From the NCBI GenBank assembly GCA_019137255.1, contig WPDH01000062.1, forward strand, positions 124,001 through 188,000: DNA of 64,000 nt, given 5' to 3'. Within the stretch, counting starts at the first letter, position 1, and the number at the start of each line of letters is the position of its first letter. The notes below the pieces were generated by a model. It saw only the letters and a program-made list of their open reading frames with translations, was not told the DNA's origin and ran no database searches. Source of the DNA: Corinectria fuckeliana (Eukaryota > Ascomycota > Sordariomycetes > Hypocreales > Nectriaceae). The position numbers and the translations under genes were made by a program. Positions 43,884 through 58,200 of the stretch are shown piece after piece.

Positions 43884-44740
43884 ATGGCTGAGGAACAACC
43901 CTTCCTCCTGCGGATCCCAGCAGAGATCCGCATGCTGATATATGAATACCTACTTCACAATGGTGGCAGCCAGATAATCTCCATTCGAAACAAGTCGAGG
44001 TGGGAATATCGGCCGAACGATCCCAAGAGTCTCCGGAGCCGCTATCACGTCATGGAACGGTCCTTTGCGAAGATGTCATATGAAACCACGTACTGCGCCG
44101 ACAGCGACAGCGAACGAACGATGCATACTGCAATTATGCAAACCAACACAAGTATCAGAGAAGAGACGTCCCAATACCTGTATGGAAGGCACTCGTTCCA
44201 TTTCGGCGAAGATGTCGAGGCTGTGGTGCCGTTCCTTGATGACAAGATGCCACGAACCCGAGACTTGGTCAAAGAGATGAGTCTGTATAAGCGGAGTCCA
44301 ACCAACACCATCGAGCCGGATTCGCTTGATTAGGCTTCCATCTGTCGTTTTCTGAAGAACTCGTCAGGGTTGGAAAGTTGACACTCGTCATTGAGGGCGG
44401 CCGGCCGCGGCGACCGTGGGATGGGCCGCAAAGTCTAACCGTTTCAGACTTCCGACTTCTGTATTCAACACGTCATGAGAGCCTAGAGTGGGCGCGAGAA
44501 TTGGCTTCAGTGAAGACCATCGCGGAGGTGGAAATTGTGGCTGACATCCACTACCTCCCAGATCCGCAGTCGAACATGATGCTGGTTTTGGCCGCATTTT
44601 CCGCGTCGATTGAGACGTCATTGGTGGATTTCCTTCGCGACGACTTGGGGATTCCTGCGCGGGTTGGAAAGGGAACTTATTGTGGCATCGGGGCGTTTGG
44701 ACGGAAAAATTGCCTTCGAGGCGCGTGCATACCGAGTTGA
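43884..44740 (+). CDS. 2EXR/F-box-like fungal protein, frame broken or spliced
   Basis: The N-terminus (PFLLRIPAEIRMLIYEYLL) is the start typical of large fungal families annotated as 2EXR or F-box-like, proposed substrate adaptors of unknown targets. A first frame (43884-44333) stops after 149 codons. A second frame continues the same protein from about 44334 to 44740 (VGKLTLVIEGGRP, then VSDFRLLYSTRHESLEW and EIVADIHYLP). They can be joined by a one-base frameshift near 44290-44330, or by an 83-base intron 44285-44367 (GTATAA to CAG) that fits the phase but removes part of a segment I expect to be conserved. The C-terminus is short and ends in a Cys/Gly/Arg-rich stretch unlike the rest. This is either a pseudogene or a gene with one intron. 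Confidence 0.6.
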
Positions 44741-45454
44741 GCAGTGGCATATTTGTCAGTCATATAGCGTTGCTTGATAAGTTCATGAATGAATGAACGA
44801 ATGAAGATTAAAGAATGAATTATAAAAGGCAGATATCCGAGTGCTTGCCTGCACTACCGCGCATCTGCTAGTGTCTTACGTGGGAAGACGCAGACTGTCA
44901 CTACTTACTAAGTTAAAACCTGACCTCACTTCACCTCAGATGTCGGTGCCGAGCCCCAGGCGTTCAACGTTCAACCAAGAGGCACGCAAAACAGTCCCTC
45001 ACGTGATGTTACATCACAGCCTCCCAGCGTTGATGGGTCGCTAATCAGAAGGTGGCCGGAGTGAGAGCACCTGCCGCCTAACGTCGCCTAATAAAACAGA
45101 GCTCAGTAGGTATTTCTTAGTGCTAGATTAACTGCCAAGTGCTACCACAGCACCTTACGTACCGAACTAGAGGTGCGAATACAGCGCTGGTCCGCAGTTG
45201 GAGCTAGACCCATTATCTCTCAGCCTCCCCCATTACCTACGCACTACGTATCGTCGTCACCCTGCGCCTCGTCTGCGCGCAACTTCGAACGACAGCACCC
45301 GGCTCCTCCGTAACTACAACCCGTTTTCGCCGCCACCATCACCACCATCGCCGATTGAAATCGACGCATGTCGACCTCTCGATAGGAGCCCAGCTCTTCC
45401 CTACCTGTCTCAAGCTACCCCGCCACCCGCTACAATCGCACATAGCTTGACAAG
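44741..45454. other. intergenic and 5' leader of VPS35
   Basis: A GAATGAAT-type tetranucleotide repeat lies at 44786-44818. The last 250 bases are C-rich, probably the transcribed leader of VPS35. A 152-codon frame at 45198-45656 has a start unrelated to the VPS35 frame and is taken as chance. Confidence 0.5.
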
Positions 45455-48416
45455 ATGGCCACACCAGCGCCTCCAGAAGACCAGGCCCGCCTCCTCGAGG
45501 ATGCCTTGGTTGCGGTTCGCCAGCAGACCTCGCTTATGCGCAAATGCCTCGACACGCCGGGGAAGCTCATGGATGCCCTCAAGTGCTGGTAAGTCGGCTT
45601 CGAATCTTCCCCTGTCCCTTCCCAGCGTCCGCCAGCCACCCAGGCTGACATCATAACCCCTTGATCTATACAGCTCGACTCTCGTCTCGGAGCTTCGCAC
45701 AAGCAGCCTTGGTCCGAAACAGTACTACGAGCTTTACATGGCCGTCTTCGATGCCCTGCGCTACCTGTCCGTCCACCTCCGCGAGAACCACCCCGTCAAT
45801 CACCTCGCCGACCTCTACGAATTAGTGCAGTATGCTGGCAATATCATCCCGCGACTGTACCTCATGATCACCGTAGGCACCGCCTACATGTCCGTTGCGG
45901 ATGCCCCAGTCAAGGAGCTCATGAAAGATATGATGGATATGAGCCGAGGTGTCCAACACCCCATCCGCGGCCTCTTCCTCCGATACTACCTGTCCGGCCA
46001 AGCTAGAGACTACCTGCCGACCGGCGACGGCGACGGTCCCGAAGGCAACCTCAGCGATTCCATCAATTTCGTCCTCACCAACTTTGTCGAGATGAATAAG
46101 CTTTGGGTCCGGTTGCAGCACCAGGGTCACTCGAGGGAGAGGGAGCAGCGGGTTCGGGAACGAAAGGAGCTGCAGCTCCTCGTCGGAAGCAACATTGTGC
46201 GCCTAAGCCAACTGGTTGATCTTGAGACCTACAAGTCCGGTATTCTTGCGCCCCTGTTAGAACAGGTGGTGCAATGCCGAGATATTCTCGCCCAGGAGTA
46301 CCTTCTTGAGGTCATCACTCAGGTCTTCCCCGACGAATTTCACCTCCATACCCTGGATCAGTTTCTCGGTGCTGTTTCACGACTCAACCAACACGTCAAC
46401 GTCAAAGTCATCGTCATTGGATTGATGGATCGATTGTCTGAATACGCCGAACGGGGTGGTCCCAATGATAAGGGCGAGGACAAGGCCAAGGTTGAGGCAG
46501 AGGCGTTGGCGCAATTACTCCAAAGGGTCAAGCTGCAAAAGGAGACCCCATCGGAACCTGCGCCGTCTGCCTCCAAACCCAACACCGCCGCAGCAGACAA
46601 GCCTGCCGATGCCAATGCCGAGGTCGATGATAATGGGGAGCAATCCGAGACCAAGTCCGACGATGAGAGCAAGACTGAGGCCCAGGATAAGGCCGACGAC
46701 AAGGCTGAGGACAAGGCCGACAGTGAGACCGACGGCAATGGCGAGACTGAGTCTGAAGCTGAAAGCGCTACCGATGGTGCCAGCACGCTTGCGGGAGAAG
46801 CTGCCCCATCAATTGCAGAGACAGAGACTACTGCTGTCAACGGTGGCCAGAGCTCGATAACGGACGACGTCCACCTCTACGAAGTGTTCTTTGTACAGGT
46901 CAAGAACTTGGTCGAGGCGCAGCATCTTCCTGTACCGGACATCGTAGCGCTGCTGGTGTCGCTATGCAACCTCGCCCTGAATATCTACCCCGACAGACTC
47001 GACTACGTGGACCAGATCCTGGCTTACGCGACAGCCAAGGTTCGGGAGAACATCAACAATGCGGACCTCCACTCCCCTCCCGCCCAGCAGAGTCTACTCG
47101 CGCTACTACAGGCCCCTCTCGACCGATATGTCTCCATCTTTACCGCTCTTTCTCTCCCTACTTACGTCCCCTTGGTTCAATCGCAATCGTATCCCACTCG
47201 CCGGGCCGTGGCTGGTGGCGTCACTCGAGCCCTCCTCAAAGACCAGATCAAGATATCGACGACAGATCAGCTCGAGAACGTACTCGAGGTGCTCAAGGTT
47301 CTAATCAAAGAGGGAACGCAGACACCTCAAGGATATCCCGGCGTTGCCCAAAGGCGGGCGGTGGAGACGGACGAGACGATGGAAGAGCAAGGATGGCTTG
47401 CACGAATTGTTCACCTGCTGCAAGGCGAGGACAACGATACCCAGTTCAAGCTGCTCCAGATGACACGGAAAGCCTACTCGGAAGGCAACGAGCGCATTCG
47501 CACAACCACGCCGCCCCTGATGACAGCATGCATGAAGCTGGCGAAGAAATTTAAGCATCGAGAACACTACGAAGACAACTGGGAAACGCAGAGCAATGCG
47601 TTGTTCAAGTTTATGCATTCGGCATTGAGCACTCTGTACACGAGGGTCAATGGGGCGGGCGCGGCCGAGATGGTGTTGCGGTTGTTTTGTTCCGCAGGTC
47701 AAACGGCTGACATGACCGGCTTTGAGGAGGTAGCGTATGAGTTCTTCGCGCAGGCCTTTACGGTCTATGAGGAAGCGGTGTCAGACTCGAAGGCGCAATT
47801 CCAGTCAGTCTGCGTGATTGCGACGGCACTCCACCAGACTCGGCATTTCGGCAAGGAGAACTACGATACTCTAATCACCAAGTGTGCGCAGCACGGGAGC
47901 AAGCTCCTGCGCAAGCCGGACCAATGCCGTGCGGTGTATCTGGCCAGTCATCTGTGGTGGGCTACTCCCAGCACTTCGAATGGGGAGTCGGAGGAAACCG
48001 AGGTACGTACGACATGGCAATATGAAGACGTCAAGGCTAACATGGTGCAGCTTTACCGTGACGGTAAGCGAGTGTTGGAGTGTTTGCAACGAGCCCTCCG
48101 TGTGGCGGACTCGTGCATGGAGACTGCGGCGTCGATCGAGCTCTTTGTGGAGATCCTTGACCGATACGTCTACTACTTTGATCAACAGAATGAATCGGTA
48201 AGCATACTCGATACCCGGCTACTCGTCGTTCGATTGCTAACGTGCTCTTAGGTGACCATCAAGTACCTCAACGGGCTGATTGAACTCATTCATTCTAATC
48301 TGGCGGGTAACCAGCAAGACTCTGCGTCGGTTGAGAGCAGCCGAAAACACTTCCACCAGACTTTGGAGAACATAAGGAGCCGGCAATATGAGGGTGTCGT
48401 ACTGACCCCGAACTGA
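45455..48416 (+). CDS. VPS35: VPS35, retromer cargo-recognition subunit, 940 residues
   Basis: VPS35 is the long alpha-solenoid scaffold of retromer, binding VPS26 at its N-terminus and VPS29 at its C-terminus to recycle cargo from endosomes. Exons are 45455-45588, 45674-48197 and 48252-48416, with introns of 85 and 54 bases and consistent phases (2823 coding bases). Residues 104-109 are PRLYLM, the conserved VPS26-contact motif. The N-terminus starts MATPAPPEDQARLLEDAL. The C-terminus ends in the VPS29-binding helices and a Thr-Pro-Asn tail. A low-complexity insert (about residues 334-441), rich in Asp, Glu, Lys, Ala and Ser with DKADDKAEDKAD-type repeats, interrupts the solenoid before VHLYEVFFVQVKNL. 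Several fungi have an acidic loop there; its length here is notable. The gene appears intact. Confidence 0.96.
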
Positions 48417-49280
48417 GGTAGATTGGAAGATGAAGACTAGACAGCGCGTGTTGAGCAGGGGTGATATGGCGATAGATAATTGTTTGGCCTGCAGTCGAGC
48501 TGAGGTGAGGAAGGTCGCGTTGCAGGTAGTTGTAGATGTATATATGTATACTTTCTCTCGAAAATTAAGTGGCATATCCAGCGTTGGAAGCAGCTTTTGG
48601 TATTCTGTGTTGGAAAGGAGTTAGTCAAGAGGCTGACTGCGCTGTGTAAAGAGAGAGCAATTACGCCATCTCCCCATCGAAGTAGTTCACATCATCTGTT
48701 TGGTCAAGGGCTCTGCAAAAATAAAACTAGAACTACGTAGTAGGCTGATTGTTTTTTGGAGGAATATGAGACTCTCAAGTCAACTCCTTCCCCTGAACTG
48801 TTGGGCCTAGATAACCCCTACCCAAGTTGGACAGGGGCGGCCTCCTTTTATCGCGATGTCTGTGGGGTAACGCGAAGAGTGGCGCACTGCTTAAAGAGGG
48901 ACCGCCGCTGTCTCCACAGGCAGGCAGTCGGGAGATAAGGTGCTTGCGTGTGTACTGTGGGAAAGTGCTGTACTGTTCACCGCAAACATTCGTATAAAAC
49001 AACGATTGGGCTCTATCGGAAAGACAGTTGTAGCAAATTTGCAACGCCTATTGCTTCGGTTGCGGGGGAATGCCAAGTTGTGATACGTACGTTTCCAATC
49101 CGATCAGTTGCTGCCAAGCGGATTAATTATCTAACTAACAGGGGATAAGAAGCCCCGGGCGATAGGATAAGGTAACCTGGAATGCACCTTAGTAGGCGGG
49201 CGCCCTCCCCGGGTACCTACCTGGGGGGGGGGGGGGTTTTAATATGGTCTCTATAGGGGGTGGGGCACACTGTCTAGTGT
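48417..49280. other. 3' flank of VPS35 up to the AT-rich block
   Basis: This holds the VPS35 3' untranslated region and then roughly 700 bases of gene-free DNA. Small frames of about 60-90 codons on both strands (48756-49148) have no family. Composition falls abruptly to AT-rich after about 49280. Confidence 0.5.
49223..49236 (+). repeat. G14 homopolymer at the edge of the AT-rich block
   Basis: Fourteen consecutive G residues lie about 50 bases before the sharp switch to AT-rich DNA. The count may be unreliable. A second G-run (6 G) follows at 49256. Confidence 0.7.
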
Positions 49281-52200
49281 TGATATAGTGTTAAGCGTAA
49301 TATAGCTTAGATATAGGTTATAAAATATATAAGAATAAAATAGTATATTTAGTATATACTATATGTTTTATAAGTAGCTTATTAGGCTATTTTAGTATAT
49401 TATTATAAATATAATATAAAATATTTAAGTATATATTATAAAGCTTATAATATTAGCTATAAATCTTATATTAAGCCTAATAGTATATTTTATAACTATA
49501 GCTTATTAGTATAAAAATCACCTTTATAGCTAGATATTATTTTACTTAGTATATACTATAAGTTTATAATTTATTTTTAATAATAATTACTTATTTAGGC
49601 TTTTATATAATATCTTATATTATTATTAGTTAGCTTTTAATTTAATTTATATTATTATAAATATATTATAAATAATTTTATTTTAATTTTAGTACTTAAT
49701 AGTAATATTAATTTTATAATATCTAATAGTTATAAAATACTAATAGTATATATTACTTTATAATCTTATTATTTCTCTTAGGTTTTCTCTTATCTTATAT
49801 TTAATATTACTAATTATATAGTAACTTAAGCTAGTAGTATTACTAGTATACTAAGAGAATTTCTTAATATACTAAAAACTAAGTTTCTACTAAGTATTAT
49901 AATATTATTTATTATTTAGACTAAAAACCTTAATTAGTCTTACTAGTATATTAAAAATTTTAGATATACTAAAGAGATATACTTATCTTATCTTATACTT
50001 ATTACTCTAGTAAAGCTTATATTAGTTATTATAATATTAAAGTCTAGTATTATATAAAATATAAATACTAACTTACTTATACTAGTTTAAAATTATAATA
50101 TTTTAATAGAGTAAAAGCTAGTAATACTTAGAATTAAATTTATTTCTTCTAAAATATAATATATAGTATATTAGTATAAGAAATTAAATTAGTATAACTT
50201 ACTAAGCCTTAAAATCCTCTTAGTAAAGTATAATATAGTAAACTCTAAATTAATTAACTTAGCTCTAGCTAAAAAATATATTTACCTTTTTTTATTTATT
50301 TAATTAGTTATTATTAGAGAGAAATAAAGGTTTTTTAATTAGGGATATTATAAAGCTAAGCTTATAACTTAATATAAGTAAAAAGAAAAGTTAGAACTTT
50401 TTATAATAATTCTTTATATTTAAAAGTATAAAAAGCTAAACTCTTATCTTATTATAACTCTTATTATTAATATTAAGATATATTATTTAAATTATATCTT
50501 AAAAGATTAGCTATATTAATATAAGTAGTCTACTAGTCTAGTAAGTATTACTTAAGATATCTCTTATAAAACCTAATACTTATAAGCTACTAAGATAGTA
50601 AGCTTATAAAAGTAAGCTAAATAATATTAGCTTTAGTATTAATATAGTATTCTAAGATACTTATTTTAATATTAAATTCTTATACTCTTAGTAATAAGTT
50701 TTAATAAGATAAACTTTTACTTATAAAGTAAGTAATATTTACTAAGATACTTAAGCTTAGTTAGTAGATAAGATATTTAAGTTTTAAGAATATACCTACT
50801 ATATATATTAGTATTAAGATAATAGTTAAAATTTTTATACTTCTTATAGCTAAGATTTAGGTTTTAATACTACTAAGATTTTAGTAAATCTTTTAAAATA
50901 AAAAATAAAAAGAAAGTAAAACTTATAAGCTAATCTTAATAATACTTATAGTTTTTATAGTAATAGTTATTAGTAAGTTTATAAATACTTATAAGATATT
51001 AGCTATAATATTATACTAACTAATTATATTAGAATAGTTTATATTATAAAGCTAAGATATAAAATAATATATTCTTAAGAGAAGTAAGATATTATTTATT
51101 ATAAAAAAAGTAGTATTAAATTATTTATAAATAAATATCTTTTTACTAGATATAGTAAATATAATACTTATAAACTATAAAAAGAGAGAAAGAATTTTAA
51201 ACTAATCTTAGTATTAACTTAGGTTAGAATCTAAATTTAGTTATAATAGTACTCTTATAGTTTTATAGTTATTTTAAGCTAGTAACTATTTTAACCTATC
51301 TAAATTAATATAATAAAATACTATAAGAAGAAGATAAAGTTAAGAAAGAAAGAACTTATCTTAGTACTTAACTTATATTATATTATAAGTCTCTTCTAAT
51401 AATATTAATAGTATAAGAGATATATTTTACACTTAAAGAAATTACTTAGTACTTTTTAAGAATAGTTAAGTAATTCTTATAGGTTTAAAATAGTATAACT
51501 ACTTAAATAAAATCCTAAGTTTTATTTAGTAATATAAACTAAAAGTATAAGACTAAAAAAGATAAGTATTACTAAGTAAATAAAATACTAGCTAACTTAA
51601 AAATAACTTAAAAGATAAGAAAATAAAAAATTATTACTAATTAGAGAGAAATAAAAATATAATATAAGAAATAAGAGATAGAAATACTAATAATATAAAA
51701 GATACTTTAAAACCTACTATAAGAAGGTTAAAAAAATATTAAAATATTAGAAATAATTAAAAGTAAGATATACTAAAAGGACTTAAAAATACTTAGTAAT
51801 ATAAGTAATTAATAATAAGTAATATCTTAAGATAAAAGAGATTAAGACTTAGTAGTATAGTAATACTTATATAAAAAATACACTAAAAAGCTTAATAATA
51901 ATAGCTATAACTTAATAGAGATTTATAATAGTAGACTAAATAACTCTAATAATTATAAGAATAGATATAATATATAGTAAGATAGTTAAAAATAGTATTA
52001 ATAATAACTAGAAATATAAAAAGAGGAGAAAATAAAAAGTTAATATAATAATAAGATTTTAAGCTTAAGCTTTTTATTTTAGTTAAGTACTAGCTAGTAA
52101 TAAGTATATACTTTCTACTTAGTATTACTTACTAACTAGCCTTATAGTATCTAATATAGTCTTAGTATAAGATTATAAAGCACTAAGAGTAAATATATAA

Positions 52201-55200
52201 AAAGTATTAAGTAAACTAAAAATATAAAATATTCTTAATTATTATAATATAAACTAAGATATTTTTATTAGTATAAGCTAAAAGTATAAAATACTAAGAG
52301 TTTCTAAGAGTAAAAAAGTATAATAAGATTAAGAGGATTTATTAGACACTTAGGATATATAATATAAATAGTATAAGTTTAATTAGATTAAATAAAGCTA
52401 TAAAATCTCTATTTTATATATACTATATAAAATAAACCTTATATAAGATAAATAAAAATATATTATTATATTATAGTATTATTTATATACTCTTTAGAGT
52501 AATACTTAGTAAGCTTATAATTACTTATTTACTATCTAGCTTATAAATTAGAACTTTTAAGACTAATTCTTTTATATTATTATCTTCTAAATTTATTAAA
52601 AATATAAACTTAACTTATATAAAAATATATTTTATTATTATATAAGAATAAATAAATAAGCTAATAAGATATATATATTATATTTTAACTTTTATAAAGT
52701 TACTAATAGTAAAATATAAGTAAGTACTTTTATACTTAGAGTTTATAAATAAGATTAGCCTAAAGTTATATTATAAATAATATTTATTATAAGAATACCT
52801 AGTAAGAGGTATTTACTTTTATATACTAAGTTATAAATAATAATTTTTAAACTTACTAGATATTCTTTTTATTTAAGTAGGTAAGTATTTTAACTTTATA
52901 ATCTATCTAATAAGCTTTTTTTAGTATTTATATAAATAGGTAGTTAAGATTAAGAGATTTAGTATTTTATATCTCTTTAAAATTTATCTTAGTTATTATT
53001 TTTAACTTTAAATAAGAGACTTAATAAAAAGTAAAAGGCTTCTTATATAAACTATTAGTAGTAATAGCTAACTATAATAAGTTTTTAAACTCTAGTTTAT
53101 CTTTAGATTAATAATTAAGTAATCTTATAAGTTTAAAGCAGGTTTCTTAAAGGTACTAAAAGATCTTATAAATATTAAGGTATATATTTTTAAAATACTT
53201 ATTAAGTAAAAGTAAAATTATAAGATAAATATTCTTATAGTTAATAAGTATTACTATAAGATTATAAAAATTTATTATACTAATATTAGCTTTATATTTC
53301 TTAGTTTCTTTTATTAGCTAGAGTTTAAAATAATATATTTAGTAACTTACTTATATTTATTTTTACTAAGAAATATAAAAATTATATTATATTTATTATA
53401 TTTCTTAGTAACTTTTAAGTAGTATAACCTTATATAAACATTTAGGAGTTCTTTTTTTACTTTTAAGCTAGTAATCTTATCCTGTTTTTATTCTTATACT
53501 TAGGTATTATAAAGTATCTTAGTAATAATAGATTAATAATTTATAAACTTACTAAATACTAATAGTAGAGAAGCTAACTATAAAGCTCTAAAGTTTAAAA
53601 TAGTAGATAATAATTATTAGGTTTTATTTGTCTTACTAAGATATACTAGTACTAGAGCCTAAAGTAAGTATAAATATTATAAAATATATTAAGAATATTT
53701 TAAAAGCTAATTAATATACTATTATTCTTTAGTTAACCTAAAGTTATATATATATATATAAGAAATTAAAATATTTTATATTTAGCTATAATATCTAACT
53801 AAAAGCTAGTAATATTTAAGTATATAAAAAGGCTATATATAGTAAGAGTAGATTTAGTGAAAACCTAATAGGCTACTAATAGTTATTTTATAGCTTAAAA
53901 GTTTCTAGTATTATAGGAAAAAGTATTAAGAGAGAAGAAGTTTTTAGTAAGTGCTTTTAAGAGGCTATAAAGTTCTTTCTTAATATATTTAGCTTTTAGC
54001 TAGACTTAAAGTATAATTAGAAGGATAATAATACTATATATAAATTCTTATATTTACTAAGATTTAAGATAGTAGCTAAGAGACTATAATTACTTTTATC
54101 TTAGTAGGAATAAAAAAGTGTAAAAGATTTTATTTACCTTTTTATAAGCTATAATAGTAAGAATACTTAGCTTTTTAAAAATTAAAATAAAAAGCTATCT
54201 TATAAGTTTTTAATACTTAAAATAAGTAGTATTAATTAGGTAACTTTATATAATATTAAGAGTAAAGGTAATTATACTTATAAAATAGATAAATTTTAGT
54301 AATAGCTTACTAAAGAATAAATAAGAAGAGTTTTTACTAAGAGTATCTATTAGTTTCTAATTACTATAAAGGCTAAGCTTATATAATACTTATTCTTACT
54401 AAGTTTTTATAGTTATCTACTTAATTTATATAATATTATAATAGGTTTACTTACTATACTAGCTAAACTTAATAATATTAAAGTTAAGTTTTAAACATTT
54501 TTAATTATAAATAAGATAGTATTAATATAGTATGTTTACTATAAGCTTAAGATATTCTAAGAGTAGTTACTATAAGAGTATATTACTAATAATATAATTA
54601 ATAAATAAGCAGATAAAAAGCTTCTACTTATTACTAATAGTAAGCTTAATACTTTTATTTAACTTAGTAAGAAAAGCTAAGTATTTAATAGTATTTATAA
54701 ACTTTAATCTAAAGGGGCTAAAAGTAAGAGAGATTAAACTTTTTCGCTTATTTTAAAATCTCTTATTAAGAAACTAAGATATTAGATAGAACCTTATAAT
54801 AGATTAGTATATATTTTAGTAAAAACTAAAAGTATTAATAAAAAGTAAGAATAAAAGTAAGATTATAAAAGTATTAGTAAAATATATTTCTAGATATTAG
54901 TATAAATATATTATAATCTTCTTTTCTACTTAGAGAGGGCTTATAATTATTATTAGTTAAAAGTAATTATATATTTTACTAAAGAAATAGCAAACTGTAA
55001 AATAATAGCTAAGTACTAGGCTTATAATAGTAGTTAGGTTAAATTTATAGTTAAGATAAGTATTAAAATGTTCTTAAATATAACTAGGTTTAATTAGGTA
55101 TATAATATTAGAGAAGATAATAAGCTTTTTTTGCCTATTACTAAGTTATAAAAACCTAGCCTAGTAGCTTAAGTCTTAAGCATATTTAAAAAGTACTTTT

Positions 55201-58200
55201 ATAAAATAAACCTTTTAGACTTTAAGTATCTTATATCTTATAGTGCTAACTGCTTTTATATTATTTATATAGTTAAGACTATATTAGATTACTTAGCCTA
55301 GTTACTACTTTATACTATTTTATTATATCTACTAGATAAAATCTAATAGCTAAATTAGTTTCTTTATATTATCTTAAATATAATATCCTAATATTATTCT
55401 AATAGACTAACCTTACTAAGTTACTTCTTATAAGTTTAAAATATAGCTATTTATATACTAAGTAAAACTATAATAAATCTTGTTTATATTTGTTTTAGAG
55501 TTAAGAAACACTTTAAAAAATAATTTAAGGTTAAAAACTAATATATCTTCTTTAAGTTTACTTTTAGATAAGAGTATTACTAGGTTAAGTAATATAGTAT
55601 AGTAATAAAGTAAGATAAGAGGTAAACTTTAGTTAAAATAGTAGCTTAAAGTGTTTTTATATTTTATAAGGCTTTTAAGTTCTTTTATATTACTAATAAG
55701 CTAGAGAATTTTAATAAGTTAGTAGTATTCTTCTTAAGATATAATATACTATTACTCTTAGATAATAAGAGCTATCTTAAATAATAAAAGTATTAGATCT
55801 TTTAGGGGCTAAGAAATATTACTTATTAGATCCTTAGGGAGTATTTATACTAGATTATAAGCTGCTATAAGTGTTTCTAATATTATATTTAGTATTATAA
55901 ACTTAGTAGTCTTATTAGTATTATTAGGCTTACTTAACTTAAAATTAAATCTAATATTATTATTAAGTGGTATTAAGTTAATATAGCTAAATTTCTTATT
56001 ATAAATTAGAGGGCTATTAGTATATAAGATATAAAATTCTTAGTTAGCTATATTTATTATTATATTTTAAGACTTATAGCTTAAGTCTAGAGTTTTTATA
56101 TTATTATTAAGAGGATTAGTAGTAGCTTAAATTATTTAGTTTACTTATTTAAAAGCGCTTTTTATCTTAGACTTAGTTTTATAATACTAAGTTTAAATAT
56201 TATCTACTCTAGTAATACCCTCTAAGTTAGATATTATAAAGTCTTACTAAGATAATAACTTAAGATTAGCTAAGTCTAACTATCTGTTAATATTTATACT
56301 AATAGCTTTACTTAATAGTATTAGGTTTTATAAAGTAACTATATCTATTTTTATAAGCTAAGATAGTTTATTTTTTTCTTCTTATAGGTTATAATCTCTA
56401 GTTTTTTACCTTTTTAATAGCTTTTTCTAAGAGGGGTAAGATACTTTCTTCTTTATAATACCTATTTTAGCTGCTTAGCTCTTAAATATAGTAAGGTTAT
56501 CTTACCTAAGTGTTAAGATAAGCAGCTAGTTTCTATTCTAAATAGGTATATTTATATAATTATTAGTTTTAGTATATAATATATAAGAAAGAATATTCTT
56601 ACTATATTATAGTTTAGCTAAACTGTTTTTATCTTATTTATCTTATTTACTATAAGTCTCTTATAGTGTGTGTAAAAATTATTATAAGCCTTAAAATATA
56701 AAATTACTAAGTTACCTAATAATAAGAAGTACCTGTCTTATTTGTATTACCTAGTATAGTTATATATACTTTAATAAACTTTAACTTTACTACTTAGCCT
56801 ACTAAGAATTTATAACCTTATATTATCTAAAATTATATACTATAATCTAAATTATAAATCTCTAGCTTTTCTAGCCTTCTATTAAATCTGTTTTTTCTTA
56901 GTTATAATCTTATAAATCTTTTATTTATTATAGTAAAATTATAAAGTTAAAAGTATTAGCACCCTAAGAGCTAATAAGATAAGCTAAGAAAGTAATATAA
57001 AAAACACTCTTTTAACTTCTAGAAATAAGATACTACTAAGACTTCTTATATAATACTACTACTAGGTTTTAGAAATAGTACTTAGTCTACTACTTAAGTG
57101 AATAATAACAGGCTAGCTTTAGACTATATTATACTACTAGACTTAAAGCCTCTACTAAGTATATTTTTATAGTTATTATACTTTTTATTACTTACACTTT
57201 ATAGTGATAGAAGGTGATTATATATAAAAGAGATACTACTTAGGTAAGAGTAAGTATTAGTATTTTAACTATATTAAGATAAATTAACTTTATACCTCTC
57301 TTAATATATAATAATACTAGTAGCTAACTTTTTATAAGGTAGATATAGTTATTATAACTAGGAAAAGTATTATTAAAGCCCTAAAGGATACTTCTCTTAG
57401 ATATTACTACTAAAAATATAAGTAAGCTTAGTAGATAAATAATATCTAAGTAACCTTTAATAAATTTAAGCTAAGCTGCTAAGTTATATTCTTATATTAT
57501 TTTAACTATAACCTAAAGGATATCTTAATCTTATACTATTTTAACAGCTTAGTTAACTATAATAAAAAGAAGATTATTTAAAAAGCTTAGTATAAGTTTA
57601 GTAATAATATAGTAATATAGAAAAGTATAATACTAAAAAACTTTAGGGTATATTAATTTAATATTATAAGTTTAAGTACTATTTCTTACTAGTAATATAA
57701 AGTTACCTTATAGAGCTTTATAAGATATCTCTTATATTATAAAAAGAGATAAATCCTAAATAAATCTATAAGTACTTAAAAAAGAGGTTTACTCTTAAAG
57801 ATTTTATAGTTATAACTAAGTTTATAAATAACTATATTAGCTTAAATAAGTTAAAGCCTAAGCTTAAAGCTTAATATAAAAATACTTTATCTTATTTTTA
57901 TTATAAAATAAGCTTTTACTAACTATATATAGTTATTTAGTGTAACCTTAGCTACTATATTAAATAAAATATTAACTTAAGTGATAAAAAAGTTCTAGTT
58001 AATAGTAATAATTATAATACTAATAATAGTTCTAAATAATTCTCTAAGAAGGCTATTTAGGCTTAACTCTCTTAACTGTCTAAAATAATAAAACTTAAGT
58101 TTATAATCTTATATAGTAAGAATATTAAGGTAATACTAAAACAGAAAAAAAAAATATATATATATTTATAAAAAAGAATAAATCTATCTTTAATAATAAC

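Noticed and set aside
46358..46840. Minus-strand Ser/Ala-rich frame of 160 codons
   Set aside because: It is antisense to the acidic insertion of VPS35 and has low complexity only.
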